Origin: Massilia sp. YIM B02763
GTDB taxonomy: Bacteria > Pseudomonadota > Gammaproteobacteria > Burkholderiales > Burkholderiaceae_D
DNA: 64,000 bases
NCBI RefSeq assembly: GCF_030412015.1
Contig: NZ_JASNRD010000001.1
Span: 496,001 to 560,000 of the forward strand
Reading direction: 5' to 3'
Part shown: in pieces, positions 24,830 to 37,240 of the stretch
How the letters are laid out: every line of letters begins with the position of its first letter
Numbering within the stretch: the first letter of the stretch is position 1
The notes under the pieces: model-generated
Told to the model about the DNA's origin: nothing
What the model saw: only the letters and a program-made list of their open reading frames with translations
Database searches by the model: none
Translations under genes and position numbers: made by a program

Positions 24830-27800
24830 ATGAACGACATGACTGACATGGCCGAACAGCTCGATGTCAAGCTGTTGCTGTCCACCCTGATGGCCCTGAA
24901 AAAAGGCGATTTCTCCGTCCGCATGCCATCCGACTGGACGGGCGTCTCGGGCAAGATCGCCGACACCCTGAACGACATCATCGAGACCAAGCAGAAGATG
25001 GTCGAGACGGTGACCGAGGTGTCGCGCGTCGTGGGCCGCGAAGGCCACCTGACCCAGCGCGCCGACGTGCCGGGCGTGGTCGGCGGCTGGTCCACCATCA
25101 TCAGCTCCGTCAACACCCTCATCGACGACCTGGTGCGTCCGACCACCGAGATGGCGCGCGTCATCGGCGCCGTAGCGAAAGGCGACCTGTCGCAGACGAT
25201 GGCCCTCGAAGTGGATGGCCACCCGCTCAAGGGCCAGTACCTGCGCGCGGCGACCACCGCCAACACGATGGTGGAACAGCTGTCCTCGTTCTCCTCCGAA
25301 GTGACGCGCGTGGCGCGCGAGGTGGGTACCGAGGGCAAGCTGGGCGGCCAGGCCTATGTGCCGGGCGTCGCGGGTACCTGGAAGGACTTGACCGACTCGG
25401 TGAACTCGATGGCGGGCAACCTGACCTCGCAGGTGCGTAACATCGCCGAGGTGACGACGGCGGTGGCGAACGGCGACCTCTCGAAGAAGATCACGGTGGA
25501 CGTGCGCGGCGAGATCCTGCAATTGAAGGACACGATCAACGTGATGGTGGACCAGCTGCGCTCCTTCGCTTCCGAGGTGACGCGCGTGGCCCGCGAGGTG
25601 GGTACCGAGGGCAAGCTGGGCGGCCAGGCCTACGTGCCGGGCGTCGCGGGCACGTGGAAGGACTTGACCGACAACGTGAACTTCATGGCCTCGAACCTGA
25701 CGGGCCAGGTGCGTAACATCGCGGCGGTGACGACGGCGGTGGCGAACGGCGACCTGGGCAAGAAGATCACCGTGGACGTCAAGGGCGAGATCCTGGAACT
25801 GAAGAACACCATCAACGTGATGGTGGACCAGCTCTCCTCCTTCGCCTCGGAGGTGACCCGCGTGGCCCGCGACGTGGGTACCGAGGGCAAGCTGGGCGGC
25901 CAGGCGATGGTGAAGGGCGTGGCCGGCACGTGGAAGGACTTGACCGACAACGTGAACTTCATGGCCTCGAACCTGACGGGCCAGGTGCGTAACATCGCGG
26001 CGGTGACGACGGCGGTGGCGAACGGCGACCTGGGCAAGAAGATCACCGTGGACGTCAAGGGCGAGATCCTGGAACTGAAGAACACCATCAACGTGATGGT
26101 GGACCAGCTCTCCTCCTTCGCCTCGGAGGTGACCCGCGTGGCCCGCGAAGTGGGTACCGAGGGCAAGCTGGGCGGCCAGGCGATGGTGAAGGGCGTGGCC
26201 GGCACGTGGAAGGACTTGACCGACTCGGTGAACTCGATGGCGGGCAATCTGACGGGCCAGGTGCGTAACATCGCGGACGTGACGACGGCCGAGGCGAACG
26301 GCGACCTCTCGAAGAAGATCACGGTGGACGTGAAGGGCGAGATCCTGGAACTGAAGAACACCATCAACGTGATGGTGGACCAGCTCTCCTCCTTCGCCTC
26401 GGAGGGGACCCGCGTGGCCCGCGAAGTGGGTACCGAGGGCAAGCTGGGCGGCCAGGCGATGGTGAAGGGCGTGGCCGGCACGTGGAAGGACTTGACCGAC
26501 TCGGTGAACTCGATGGCGGGCAACCTGACGGGCCAGGTGCGTAACATCGCGGACGTGACGACGGCCGTGGCGAACGGCGACCTCTCGAAGAAGATCACGG
26601 TGGACGTGAAGGGCGAGATCCTGGAACTGAAGAACACCATCAACGTGATGGTGGACCAGCTGAACTCCTTCGCGTCCGAGGTGACCCGCGTGGCCCGCGA
26701 AGTGGGTACCGAGGGCAAGCTGGGCGGCCAGGCGAACGTGCCGGGCGTCGCCGGCACCTGGAAGGACTTGACCGACGGCGTGAACTCGATGGCGGGTAAC
26801 CTGACGGGCCAGGTCCGTAACATCGCGGAAGTGACGACGGCCGTGGCGAACGGCGACCTGGGCAAGAAGATTACCGTGGACGTGAAGGGCGAGATTCTGG
26901 AACTGAAGAACACCATCAACGTGATGGTGGACCAGCTCTCCTCGTTCGCATCGGAAGTGACCCGCGTGGCCCGCGAGGTGGGTACGGAAGGTAAACTCGG
27001 CGGCCAGGCCTACGTGCCGGGCGTCGGCGGCACCTGGAAGGACCTGACCGACAACGTGAACTTCATGGCGTCCAACCTGACGGGCCAGGTGCGCAACATC
27101 GCGGCGGTGACCACCGCAGTGGCACGCGGCGACCTGTCCAAGAAGATTACCGTGGACGTGAAGGGCGAGATCCTGGAACTGAAGGACACCATCAACGTGA
27201 TGGTGGACCAGCTCTCCTCCTTCGCATCGGAAGTGACGCGCGTGGCGCGCGAGGTGGGTACCGAGGGCAAGCTGGGCGGCCAGGCGAACGTGTCCGGCGT
27301 GGCCGGCACCTGGAAGGACTTGACGGAGAACGTCAACCAGCTGGCGGCGAACCTGACCAACCAGATGCGCGCGATCGGCGAGGTCGCGACGGCGGTGACG
27401 CGCGGCGACCTGTCGCGCTCCATCCAGGTGGAAGCGCGCGGCGAGGTGTCCTACCTGAAGGACAACATCAACGAGATGATCCGCAACCTGAAGGAGACCA
27501 CGCAGAAGAATGCCCAGCAGGACTGGCTCAAGACCAACCTGGCGCGCTTTACCCGCCTGCTGCAGGGCCAGCGCGACTTGCAGGCCGTGACGAAGCTGAT
27601 CCTGTCCGAGCTGGCCCCGCTGGTCTCGGCCCACCATGGCGTGTTCTACATGATGGACTCGCAGGAGATGGAAGCGCGCCTGCGCATGATCGCCTCCTAC
27701 GGCTACCGTTCCAGCCGCAAGCTGCCGACCTCGTTCGCCCCGGGCGAAGGCCTGGTCGGCCAGTGCGCGATCGAGAAGAGCCGCATCTGGCTGACCGACG

Positions 27801-30316
27801 TGCCGCGCGACTACATCGTCGTCTCCTCGGGCCTCGGTTCGGCGCCGCCGACGAATATCGTCGTGCTGCCGATCCTGTTCGAGCAGCAGGTCAAGGCCGT
27901 GATCGAGATCGCCTCGCTGGACCGCTTCACGGAAACCCACCTGTCCTTCCTCGACCAGCTGATGGAATCGATCGGCGTCGTGCTGAATACCATCGAGGCG
28001 AACAGCCGGACCGAGTCGCTGCTGACCCAGTCGCAGTCGCTGGCGCAGGAACTGCAGCAGACCAACCAGGAACTGGCGGAAAAGGCGCGCCTCTTGTCCG
28101 AGCAGAACATCGAGGTGGAACGCAAGAACCGCGAGGTGGAACAGGCCAAGCTGGCGCTGGAAGAAAAGGCCACGCAGCTGGCGCTGTCCTCGAAGTACAA
28201 GTCCGAGTTCCTGGCGAATATGTCGCACGAACTGAGGACGCCGCTGAACTCCCTCCTGATCCTGGCGCAGCAGCTGTCGGACAACCCGGAAGGCAACCTG
28301 ACGGGCAAGCAGGTCGAATTCGCCAAGACCATCCACGGCTCCGGCTCCGACCTGCTGACGCTCATTAACGACATTCTCGACCTGTCGAAGATCGAGTCCG
28401 GTACCGTCACGCTGGACGTGTCCGAGTACCGCTTCTCGAACCTGCGCAACTACGTCGACCGTACCTTCCGCCACATGGCCGAGGCCAAGCACCTGGGCTT
28501 CCAGGTCGACCTGGCGGACAATCTGCCGACGGCCGTGATGACGGACACCACGCGCTTGCAGCAGGTGCTCAAGAACCTGCTGTCGAACGCGTTCAAGTTC
28601 ACCAGCCACGGCCACGTGTCGCTGACGATCAGCCTCGTCACGAGCGGCTGGACGGCCGACCACCCGCACCTGCTGCATGCGGACGCCGTGCTGGCCTTCT
28701 CCGTGCGCGACACGGGCGTGGGCATCCCGTCCGACAAGCTGCAGCTGATCTTCGAGGCGTTCCAGCAGGCCGACGGCTCCACCGCCCGCAAGTACGGCGG
28801 CACGGGCCTGGGCCTGTCGATCTCGCGCGAACTGGCACGCCTGCTGGGCGGCGAAATCCGCGTGGAATCCACAGTCAACATCGGCTCCACGTTCACGCTG
28901 TACCTGCCGTACAACCGCGCCGGCTTCATCAACTACGAACAGACGCGCCAGCCGCAACCGGCGCGCCTGGCCGCTCCGCCGGCCGCGCCGAGCGTGGTGA
29001 GCTCGCCCGTCGTCCATGCCGAGTCCGGCAACGAGCTCGATGGCGGCCTGGTCACGCTCGACGCGCTCGATCCGTCCGACGACCTGGGCGACGATGCGGG
29101 CCAGTACGCCACGATCCGCGACGACCGCGGCCTGGTGGTGCCGGGCGACGCCTCGGTGCTGATCGTCGAGGACGACGAGCGCTTCGCCAAGACCCTGCTC
29201 GACTTCGCGCGCGAGAAGAACTTCAAGGGCGTCGTCACGCAGCGCGGCGATTCCGCCCTGTCGCTGGCACGCGACTACCTGCCCTCGGCGATCCTGCTCG
29301 ACATCGACCTGCCCGACATCGACGGCCTGACGGTGCTCGACCGCCTGAAGCGCGACCCGAGCACGCGCCATATCCCCGTGCACGTGATCTCGGCGCTGCG
29401 CGAACGCGAACGCGCGCTGCGCCAGGGCGCGATCTCCTACCTCAACAAGCCGGTCGACCGCGACATGCTGCAGGAGGAATTCAAGCGCATCCAGAAGTTC
29501 CTGATGGGCGGCAAGCGCAGCCTGCTGGTGGTCGAGGACGACCCGGCCCAGCGCGAGGCGATCGTGGCGCTGATCGGCGCGGCGGACGTGCACATCGTGC
29601 TGGCCGAGGACGGCAAGTCGGCACTGCAGGCGCTGGCGTCCGACCAGTTCGACTGCATGGTGCTGGACCTGACGCTGCCCGACGTCTCCGGCTTCGACCT
29701 GCTCGACCAGATCGGCAAGCAGCCGCAGCTGCGCGACCTGCCGATCGTGATCTACACGGCGCAGGAGCTGTCGCGCAAGGAAGTCACCAAGCTGAAACGC
29801 TATGCCAAGACCATCGTCGTCAAGGACGCGCGCTCGCCCGAGCGCCTGCTCGACGAGACGGCGCTGTTCCTGCACCGCTCCCAGGCCAGCCTGCCCGAGG
29901 TGCAGCGGCGCATGCTGGAAGAGATCCATGCGCTCGACGGCGGCCTGGCCGGACGCAAGGTGCTGATCGTCGATGACGACCTGCGCAACATCTTCGCCCT
30001 GTCCTCGCTGCTGGAGCGCCAGCAGATGCAGGTGCTGTTCGCCGAGAACGGCCGCGACGGCATCGAGGTGCTGGAAAAGGACCCGACCATCGAGATCGTC
30101 CTGATGGACATCATGATGCCGGAGATGGACGGCTACGACACGATGCGGGCGATCCGCCGCATCCCGAAGTTCAAGTCGCTGCCCATCATCACGCTGACGG
30201 CCAAGGCGATGAAGGGCGACCGCGACAAGTGCATCGCGGCCGGTGCGTCCGATTACATCACCAAGCCCGTCGACGTGGCCCAGCTGCTGTCGATGATGCG
30301 GGTCTGGCTGCACTGA
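24830..30316 (+). CDS. Soluble poly-HAMP hybrid histidine kinase with GAF and three receiver domains
   Basis: An 1828-residue protein with no membrane segment. In order: one degenerate and eight regular HAMP units of 92 residues (to about 895), a GAF domain (about 915-1065), a coiled coil, HisKA with [12 protein letters not shown] (phospho-acceptor His 1133), HATPase (about 1230-1370, with [11 protein letters not shown] and [10 protein letters not shown]), and three receivers with acceptor Asp at 1491, 1613 and 1760. All three receivers keep their lysine. The HAMP array resembles that of fungal group III (Nik1/Os-1) osmosensor kinases and their bacterial relatives, so osmotic or general stress sensing is possible; the ligand is unknown. 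ATG at 24830. The TGA stop overlaps the ATG of the next gene. Confidence 0.95.
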   Translation: MNDMTDMAEQLDVKLLLSTLMALKKGDFSVRMPSDWTGVSGKIADTLNDIIETKQKMVETVTEVSRVVGREGHLTQRADVPGVVGGWSTIISSVNTLIDDLVRPTTEMARVIGAVAKGDLSQTMALEVDGHPLKGQYLRAATTANTMVEQLSSFSSEVTRVAREVGTEGKLGGQAYVPGVAGTWKDLTDSVNSMAGNLTSQVRNIAEVTTAVANGDLSKKITVDVRGEILQLKDTINVMVDQLRSFASEVTRVAREVGTEGKLGGQAYVPGVAGTWKDLTDNVNFMASNLTGQVRNIAAVTTAVANGDLGKKITVDVKGEILELKNTINVMVDQLSSFASEVTRVARDVGTEGKLGGQAMVKGVAGTWKDLTDNVNFMASNLTGQVRNIAAVTTAVANGDLGKKITVDVKGEILELKNTINVMVDQLSSFASEVTRVAREVGTEGKLGGQAMVKGVAGTWKDLTDSVNSMAGNLTGQVRNIADVTTAEANGDLSKKITVDVKGEILELKNTINVMVDQLSSFASEGTRVAREVGTEGKLGGQAMVKGVAGTWKDLTDSVNSMAGNLTGQVRNIADVTTAVANGDLSKKITVDVKGEILELKNTINVMVDQLNSFASEVTRVAREVGTEGKLGGQANVPGVAGTWKDLTDGVNSMAGNLTGQVRNIAEVTTAVANGDLGKKITVDVKGEILELKNTINVMVDQLSSFASEVTRVAREVGTEGKLGGQAYVPGVGGTWKDLTDNVNFMASNLTGQVRNIAAVTTAVARGDLSKKITVDVKGEILELKDTINVMVDQLSSFASEVTRVAREVGTEGKLGGQANVSGVAGTWKDLTENVNQLAANLTNQMRAIGEVATAVTRGDLSRSIQVEARGEVSYLKDNINEMIRNLKETTQKNAQQDWLKTNLARFTRLLQGQRDLQAVTKLILSELAPLVSAHHGVFYMMDSQEMEARLRMIASYGYRSSRKLPTSFAPGEGLVGQCAIEKSRIWLTDVPRDYIVVSSGLGSAPPTNIVVLPILFEQQVKAVIEIASLDRFTETHLSFLDQLMESIGVVLNTIEANSRTESLLTQSQSLAQELQQTNQELAEKARLLSEQNIEVERKNREVEQAKLALEEKATQLALSSKYKSEFLANMSHELRTPLNSLLILAQQLSDNPEGNLTGKQVEFAKTIHGSGSDLLTLINDILDLSKIESGTVTLDVSEYRFSNLRNYVDRTFRHMAEAKHLGFQVDLADNLPTAVMTDTTRLQQVLKNLLSNAFKFTSHGHVSLTISLVTSGWTADHPHLLHADAVLAFSVRDTGVGIPSDKLQLIFEAFQQADGSTARKYGGTGLGLSISRELARLLGGEIRVESTVNIGSTFTLYLPYNRAGFINYEQTRQPQPARLAAPPAAPSVVSSPVVHAESGNELDGGLVTLDALDPSDDLGDDAGQYATIRDDRGLVVPGDASVLIVEDDERFAKTLLDFAREKNFKGVVTQRGDSALSLARDYLPSAILLDIDLPDIDGLTVLDRLKRDPSTRHIPVHVISALRERERALRQGAISYLNKPVDRDMLQEEFKRIQKFLMGGKRSLLVVEDDPAQREAIVALIGAADVHIVLAEDGKSALQALASDQFDCMVLDLTLPDVSGFDLLDQIGKQPQLRDLPIVIYTAQELSRKEVTKLKRYAKTIVVKDARSPERLLDETALFLHRSQASLPEVQRRMLEEIHALDGGLAGRKVLIVDDDLRNIFALSSLLERQQMQVLFAENGRDGIEVLEKDPTIEIVLMDIMMPEMDGYDTMRAIRRIPKFKSLPIITLTAKAMKGDRDKCIAAGASDYITKPVDVAQLLSMMRVWLH
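25045..27510 (+). repeat. Tandem 276-bp repeats encoding the HAMP units
   Basis: The block around GGTGGGTACCGAGGGCAAGC recurs at 25321, 25597, 25873, 26149, 26425, 26701, 26977 and 27253, exactly 276 bp (92 codons) apart; a degenerate unit precedes it (about 25045-25250). The inner copies are almost identical in DNA, while the first and last are diverged, which points to recent unequal exchange or gene conversion within the array. Confidence 0.95.
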
Positions 30317-31179
30317 TGGCCGCACCGATGGTGCCGCCGAATGCATGGACCGGCATGGCCGCCGGTCTCGCGGTCGAGGAGCTGGAGACGGAGCTGCTGC
30401 TGGAAGCCGTGTTCCAGCGCTTCGGCCACGACTTCCGCGCCTACGACCGCCAGGCGCTGCGCGACCGCCTGGCGCGCGTGCTGCGCACGCTCGGCGCGCG
30501 CACGCTGTCCGGGCTGCAGGAACGGGTGCTGCACGACGGCGCGGAAGCGTCGCGCCTGCTGCGCGCGTTCTCGCCTGCGCCCGCCGGCCTGTTCGACAAT
30601 CCCGGCCACGCGTCGCGCCTGCGCACGGTGCTGGCGCCGTCGCTGCGCGGCTGGCCGCTGCCGCGCGTGTGGATCGCCGAGTGCGCGGGCGTCGGCGAAG
30701 CGTGGACGCTGGCCATCGTGCTGGCCGAGGAAGGCGTGCTCGGACGGCTCGACATCCACGCCACGCTGGCCAACGAGGAACTGGTGGCCGAGCACCAGGA
30801 CGCCTGGCTGCCGCTGGCCGAGCTGGAGGCCGCACGGGAGCGCCACGCCGGGAGCGGCGGCACGGGCGACCTGGCGGCCTGGTTCGAGATCGAGGACGGC
30901 AAGGCGCGCCTGCAAGCGCAGCTGCGCCGGCGCATCACCTGGTCGCAGTACAGCCTCGTGACGGACGCCTCGTTCAACGAGTTCCAGGCGATCGTCAGCT
31001 GCCACGCGCTGGCCGACTTCGGCCCCGTGCTGCGCCAGCGCGTGCTGCGCCTGTTCCACGACAGCCTGGCGCGCTTCGGCGTGCTGTGCCTGGACCAGCC
31101 GCTGTCGGTGGCGGATGCGCATGCGGGGTCGTACCAGGCGGTGGCCGGCGAGCGGCCGTGGTACAAGCGAGTGGGGTGA
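30316..31179 (+). CDS. Degenerate CheR-type methyltransferase homologue coupled to the kinase
   Basis: A 287-residue protein that resembles CheR along its length but departs at key points. The N-terminal all-alpha part (about 15-85) is followed by a Rossmann-like half. CheR proteins usually have FFRDP, then AGCSTGEEPYSLA; here these are LFDNPGHASRL and AECAGVGEAWTLAIVL. The later FDLIxCRNVLIYF becomes FNEFQAIVSCHALADFG. S-adenosylmethionine binding and methyl transfer are therefore doubtful, and it may be an adaptor. Its ATG overlaps the kinase stop as TGATG, so the two are translationally coupled and probably work together. No receptor or other chemotaxis gene is nearby. Confidence 0.75.
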   Translation: MAAPMVPPNAWTGMAAGLAVEELETELLLEAVFQRFGHDFRAYDRQALRDRLARVLRTLGARTLSGLQERVLHDGAEASRLLRAFSPAPAGLFDNPGHASRLRTVLAPSLRGWPLPRVWIAECAGVGEAWTLAIVLAEEGVLGRLDIHATLANEELVAEHQDAWLPLAELEAARERHAGSGGTGDLAAWFEIEDGKARLQAQLRRRITWSQYSLVTDASFNEFQAIVSCHALADFGPVLRQRVLRLFHDSLARFGVLCLDQPLSVADAHAGSYQAVAGERPWYKRVG

Positions 31180-31191
31180 GAACCGCCTGAA

Positions 31192-31277
31192 CGTCGTCCC
31201 TGCGAAGGCAGGGACCCAATTTGCACGCGTTATCGGTACGCATGCAGAATTGGGCCCCTGCCTGCGCAGGGGCGACG
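31192..31277. repeat. REP-like palindromic element, copy 2
   Basis: Two opposed hairpins: CCCTGCGAAGGCAGGG on the left and CCCCTGCCTGCGCAGGGG on the right, with CCCAATTT and AATTGGG pairing further in. It lies between the convergent CheR-like and glutathione transferase genes. Same family as the copies at 34763 and 61977. Confidence 0.85.
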
Positions 31278-31283
31278 GGTTTT

Positions 31284-31907
31284 CTACACCACCGCCGCGC
31301 TCGGCCGCTCCGCCACCCGGTCCCGCCACGCCTGCAAGTTGTCCATCCCCTCCTGCCCCGGCCTGAACCGCATCAGGCCGCGCGCGAATTCCAGCGCGCA
31401 GAACGCCGTGATGTCGGCGATCGTGAACCGTTCCCCCGCCACGTAAGGCTGCCGCGCGAGCACCCCGTCGAGCCAGCGCGCCGTCGCGCGCACCTTGTCG
31501 CCCTGCGACACCCCGAAATCGCCGAACTGCGGCTGCTCCAGCGCCGCCAGGCCAGGGTGCGTGTGGCGGATGCAGTTGGCGATGCGCAGGAACAGCTGCA
31601 GCTCGCAGCGCCGGTCCATCATCTCGACGAAGGCGCGTTCCTCGAAGCCCTCTCCCATCAGGTTCGGCGCCGGATGGCGGCCCTCCAGGTAAGTGCAGAT
31701 CGCGCGCGTCTCGGCCAGCACGCGGCCGTCGTCCAGCTCCAGCGCCGGCACCTGGGCCAGCGGGTTCTTCGCCATGAAGGCGGCGCCGCGGTGCTCGCCG
31801 GCCGCGAGGTCGACCGGCACGACCTCGATGTCGCGGATGCCCTTTTCGGCCATGAACATCAATACGCGGCGCGGATTCGGCGCGCGCGTGGCACTGTACA
31901 GTTTCAT
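31284..31907 (-). CDS. Glutathione S-transferase family protein
   Basis: A 207-residue cytosolic protein. The N-terminal thioredoxin-like domain (1-75) has KLYSATRAPNPRRVLMFMAEKGI, the cis-Pro in AQVPALELDDG and the glutathione-binding ETRAICTYLE. The C-terminal helical domain (about 90-205) has the N-capping box in ERFTIADITAFCALEF. These are standard GST features; the substrate is unknown. A typical catalytic Ser/Tyr/Cys is not obvious beyond the serine at residue 5. ATG at 31907 has AGGAG six nt upstream; the codon before it is a TTG, which is less likely as start. Its start faces the M1 aminopeptidase gene, ~180 bp away. Confidence 0.93.
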   Translation of the reverse strand: MKLYSATRAPNPRRVLMFMAEKGIRDIEVVPVDLAAGEHRGAAFMAKNPLAQVPALELDDGRVLAETRAICTYLEGRHPAPNLMGEGFEERAFVEMMDRRCELQLFLRIANCIRHTHPGLAALEQPQFGDFGVSQGDKVRATARWLDGVLARQPYVAGERFTIADITAFCALEFARGLMRFRPGQEGMDNLQAWRDRVAERPSAAVV

Positions 31908-32090
31908 CAACGTCTCCTGTCGTCGTTATTGTGCGGACCATGATAACCGGACGGCGTGCAGGCGCCACGACTGCATGGACGAATTGCCTCGTTGACACCC
32001 AGCACCGTTTGCCCGTAGATTTGCCGCTTGGCCTTGCCCGTCCAAGCACTCCCCGCGCGCAAGTTCGACATACATACAAATAGGACCTCC

Positions 32091-34745
<2,655 letters not shown>

Positions 34746-34762
34746 GTCAGCCATCGCCTGCC

Positions 34763-34839
34763 CGTCGCCCGGCGCAGGCAGGGGCCCAATTTTGCGTGCA
34801 TGCGTACGAACTTGGCCCCCTGCCTGCGCAGGGGCGACG
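34763..34839. repeat. REP-like palindromic element, copy 3
   Basis: Begins CGTCGCCCGGCGCAGGCAGG and ends CTGCGCAGGGGCGACG, with GGGGCCCAATTTT and a matching CTTGGCCCC inside. It lies between the convergent M1 aminopeptidase and glpD genes, only a few bases from the glpD stop codon. Confidence 0.85.
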
Positions 34840-34842
34840 AGG

Positions 34843-36408
34843 TCACGACGTCGGCACCATTTTGTGGCGCCGCGTTTCGAGCCACTCATCCAGCCTTGCC
34901 GCCGCCCCCGGCGGCATATGCAGCCCCAATTTGGTTCTGCGCCACAGGATGTCTTCCGCGCTGCGCGCCCATTCCTGGCGCACCAGGTAGTCCGCTTCCA
35001 CCTCGAACAATCCCGGCACGATCTCCGTGCCCAGGTCCGCAAGCGCCCGGCAATGGGCGAGCATGGCCCCCAGGCGGGTGCCGTAGGCGCGCGCCCAGCG
35101 CTGCAGCAGCGGCTGCGGCAGCCAGGCGTACTGCTGGCGCCGCGTGCGCAGCCAGCCGTCGAATTCCAGCACGCCGCGCGCGATCGGCAAGCGGCCGTAC
35201 AAATCGCCGCCGGGCAGGCAGGCGTGCTCGGTCCAGCCGCGCACCTGGCGTCCGAGCGCGGGACCGATGAGGTCGACGGCCTGCTCGGCCAGCTTGCGGA
35301 AGGTCGTCACCTTGCCGCCGAACACGGACAGCAGGGGCGCGCCCGTGTCCTCGAACGCCAGCCGGTAGTCGCGGCTCGCCTTCGACGCGCGCGCGGCGCC
35401 CGGCCCGACCTCGCCGATCAGCGGGCGCACGCCGGCATAGCTCCACACCACGTCGTCCTGGCCGATGCGGCGCTCGAAGCAGCGGTTCACGGCCTCGCAC
35501 AGGTAGGCGGTCTCCGGCGCGCTGATGGCCATGCGGTCGAGCGCGCCGCCGTCGGGATCGCCCGCGAACTCGACGTCCGTGGTGCCGACCAGCGTGAAGT
35601 CCTGCTCGTACGGCAGCGCGAACACGATACGGCCGTCGGGCTGCTGCAGCAGGTAGGCGTCGCCATGGTCGAACAGGCGCCGCACGACGATATGGCTGCC
35701 CTTGACGAGACGCAGGGGCCTGGGCTGCGCGCCGTCGACGCCGCGCAGGAAGCTGGCGGCCCACGGTCCCGCCGCGTTCACCAGGCAGCGCGCGTGCACG
35801 TGGCGGGTGCCGCCCTCGCCTTCCAGCATCGCATCCCAGCGCCCGCCTTCGCGCCGCACGCCCGTGCAGCGGGTGCGCGTGTAGACGGCGGCGCCGCGCT
35901 CGCGCGCATCGAGCGCGGCCAGCACCACGAGGCGCGCATCGTCGACCCAGGCGTCGTAGTAGGAAAACCCGCGGGTGAAATGGCGCTGCAGCGCGGCCCC
36001 GGCCGGGTCGAGGCGCAGCCGCAGGCCCTGCGAGGCGGGCAGGAAGTCGCGCGGCGCCAGGTGGTCGTACAGGAACAGCCCGGCGCGGATCATCCAGGCC
36101 GGCCGCTGCCCCGGCGCATGGGGCATCACGAAGCGCAGCGGCCGCATGATGTGCGGCGCCCCCTTGAGCAGGATCTCGCGCTCGCGCAGCGCCTTGCGCA
36201 CGAGGCCGAACTGGAACTGTTCCAGGTAGCGCAGCCCGCCATGGATCAGCTTGCTGGACGCGGACGAGGTGTGCTGGCCCAGGTCGTCCTTTTCGCACAG
36301 CACGACGCGCAAGCCGCGTCCGGCGGCGTCGCGCGCGATGCCGGCGCCGTTGATGCCGCCGCCCACCACCAGCACGTCGCAATCGATGCGTTTCGGAAGT
36401 TCGCCCAT
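34843..36408 (-). CDS. glpD: Aerobic glycerol-3-phosphate dehydrogenase
   Basis: A 521-residue FAD enzyme that oxidises glycerol-3-phosphate to dihydroxyacetone phosphate and feeds electrons to quinone at the inner membrane. The dinucleotide motif CDVLVVGGGINGAGIARDAAG is at residue 11, followed by CEKDDLGQHTSSASSKLIHGGLRYLEQF, the GlpD/FAD-DAO signature. DEDVVWSYAGVRPL-like sequence (QDDVVWSYAGVRPL) and FGGKVTTFRKLAEQ are also family marks. ATG at 36408 is chosen because earlier in-frame ATGs would add ~39 residues coded by a short tandem repeat. Three 12-bp direct repeats lie just upstream. No glpK or glpF gene is next to it. Confidence 0.95.
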   Translation of the reverse strand: MGELPKRIDCDVLVVGGGINGAGIARDAAGRGLRVVLCEKDDLGQHTSSASSKLIHGGLRYLEQFQFGLVRKALREREILLKGAPHIMRPLRFVMPHAPGQRPAWMIRAGLFLYDHLAPRDFLPASQGLRLRLDPAGAALQRHFTRGFSYYDAWVDDARLVVLAALDARERGAAVYTRTRCTGVRREGGRWDAMLEGEGGTRHVHARCLVNAAGPWAASFLRGVDGAQPRPLRLVKGSHIVVRRLFDHGDAYLLQQPDGRIVFALPYEQDFTLVGTTDVEFAGDPDGGALDRMAISAPETAYLCEAVNRCFERRIGQDDVVWSYAGVRPLIGEVGPGAARASKASRDYRLAFEDTGAPLLSVFGGKVTTFRKLAEQAVDLIGPALGRQVRGWTEHACLPGGDLYGRLPIARGVLEFDGWLRTRRQQYAWLPQPLLQRWARAYGTRLGAMLAHCRALADLGTEIVPGLFEVEADYLVRQEWARSAEDILWRRTKLGLHMPPGAAARLDEWLETRRHKMVPTS

Positions 36409-36434
36409 GTCTGTTCCCCGTCCCGGTGTCTGTT

Positions 36435-36470
36435 CACGAACCTGCCCACGAATCTGCCCACGAACCTGCC
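36435..36470 (-). repeat. Three 12-bp direct repeats upstream of glpD
   Basis: CACGAACCTGCC, CACGAATCTGCC and CACGAACCTGCC follow each other without gaps (36435-36446, 36447-36458, 36459-36470), 27 bp before the glpD start. On the glpD strand each unit reads GGCAGGTTCGTG. They may be operator sites or a simple tandem duplication in the leader. Confidence 0.7.
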
Positions 36471-36601
36471 CACTATAATGCCAGAGCATAATGCCAGCGC
36501 AGCCCCCGATGTTCGTCCACGTCAATCGTCAACCGTTGCGGGTAGGCGCGGCGGCCCCGTGTAGAATCCTCCCATGACGATCGCTGCCCCCTCCCGTTGA
36601 C

Positions 36602-37240
36602 ATGGCGCCCGAGATGCGCGCCTGGGTTCGCATGCCCTCCGGCAAGCGGCTCGACCTCCTGAACCCCACGCCCTTCGACTGGGACGATGCCGACCTGGCG
36701 CTCGGCCTGGCCCGTACCTACCGCTGGGGCGGCCACTCGGCCTGGCCGCTGCCGCTGTCCGTCGCCCAGCATTCGATCGCCGTGATGCTGCTGCGCCGCG
36801 CGGCCAGCAGCGCGCCCCTGCCCGCCGTGTGCGAACTGCGCGAACTGCTGCACGACGCCGAGGAAGGCTTGCTCGGCTTCGACGCCGTCTCGCCCATCAA
36901 GCCCTTCCTGGGCGACGGTTTCCGCGCGCTGACGCGGCGCCTGGAACAGGCCGTGTTCCTGCGCTACCGCCTGCCCGCCTGGACGGCGGCCGAGCACGCG
37001 CTGCACAAGCGCGCCGACCGCCTGGCCGCGGCCAGCGAAGCCGTGCACGTGGCCGGCTGGTCGGTGCAGGAAGTGCGCTCCACGCTCAAGATCCGCTCCG
37101 AGGTGCTGGAGCGCGATCCGCTGGCCGAGGTCTACGACTGCCGACCGTGGGAGCCGTGGCCGCCGCTGCTCGCGGCCGAACGCTTCCTGGCCGAGCTGGA
37201 ACGCCTGCAGCGCAGGATCGACGAGGAGGAAGGCCCGTGA
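36602..37240 (+). CDS. HD-domain phosphohydrolase
   Basis: A 212-residue protein resembling YfbR-like HD hydrolases. It reads RMPSGKRLDLLNPTPFDW, then LSVAQHSIAVMLL (first metal His) and ELLHDAEEGLLGFDAVSPIKP (the HD pair), with a later Asp in HKRADRLAAASEA. Such enzymes often release phosphate from nucleotides, but the substrate here is unknown. Start ATG 36602 is followed by another Met four codons on; neither has a clear ribosome-binding site. The stop TGA overlaps the GTG start of the sirtuin gene, so the two are translationally coupled. A nucleotide hydrolase next to a NAD-consuming enzyme suggests a role in nucleotide or NAD salvage. Confidence 0.85.
   Translation: MAPEMRAWVRMPSGKRLDLLNPTPFDWDDADLALGLARTYRWGGHSAWPLPLSVAQHSIAVMLLRRAASSAPLPAVCELRELLHDAEEGLLGFDAVSPIKPFLGDGFRALTRRLEQAVFLRYRLPAWTAAEHALHKRADRLAAASEAVHVAGWSVQEVRSTLKIRSEVLERDPLAEVYDCRPWEPWPPLLAAERFLAELERLQRRIDEEEGP

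Noticed and set aside
25321..27510. Regular direct repeats that might suggest a CRISPR or satellite array
   Set aside because: The 276-bp period is a multiple of three, the whole stretch is one open frame, and the repeats encode HAMP domains.
24827..30835. Very long open frame (about 2000 codons) on the minus strand opposite the poly-HAMP kinase, with His/Arg/Val-rich repeats
   Set aside because: It mirrors the HAMP-repeat gene codon for codon; GC-rich third positions keep the opposite frame free of stops. The plus-strand frame has clear kinase domains.
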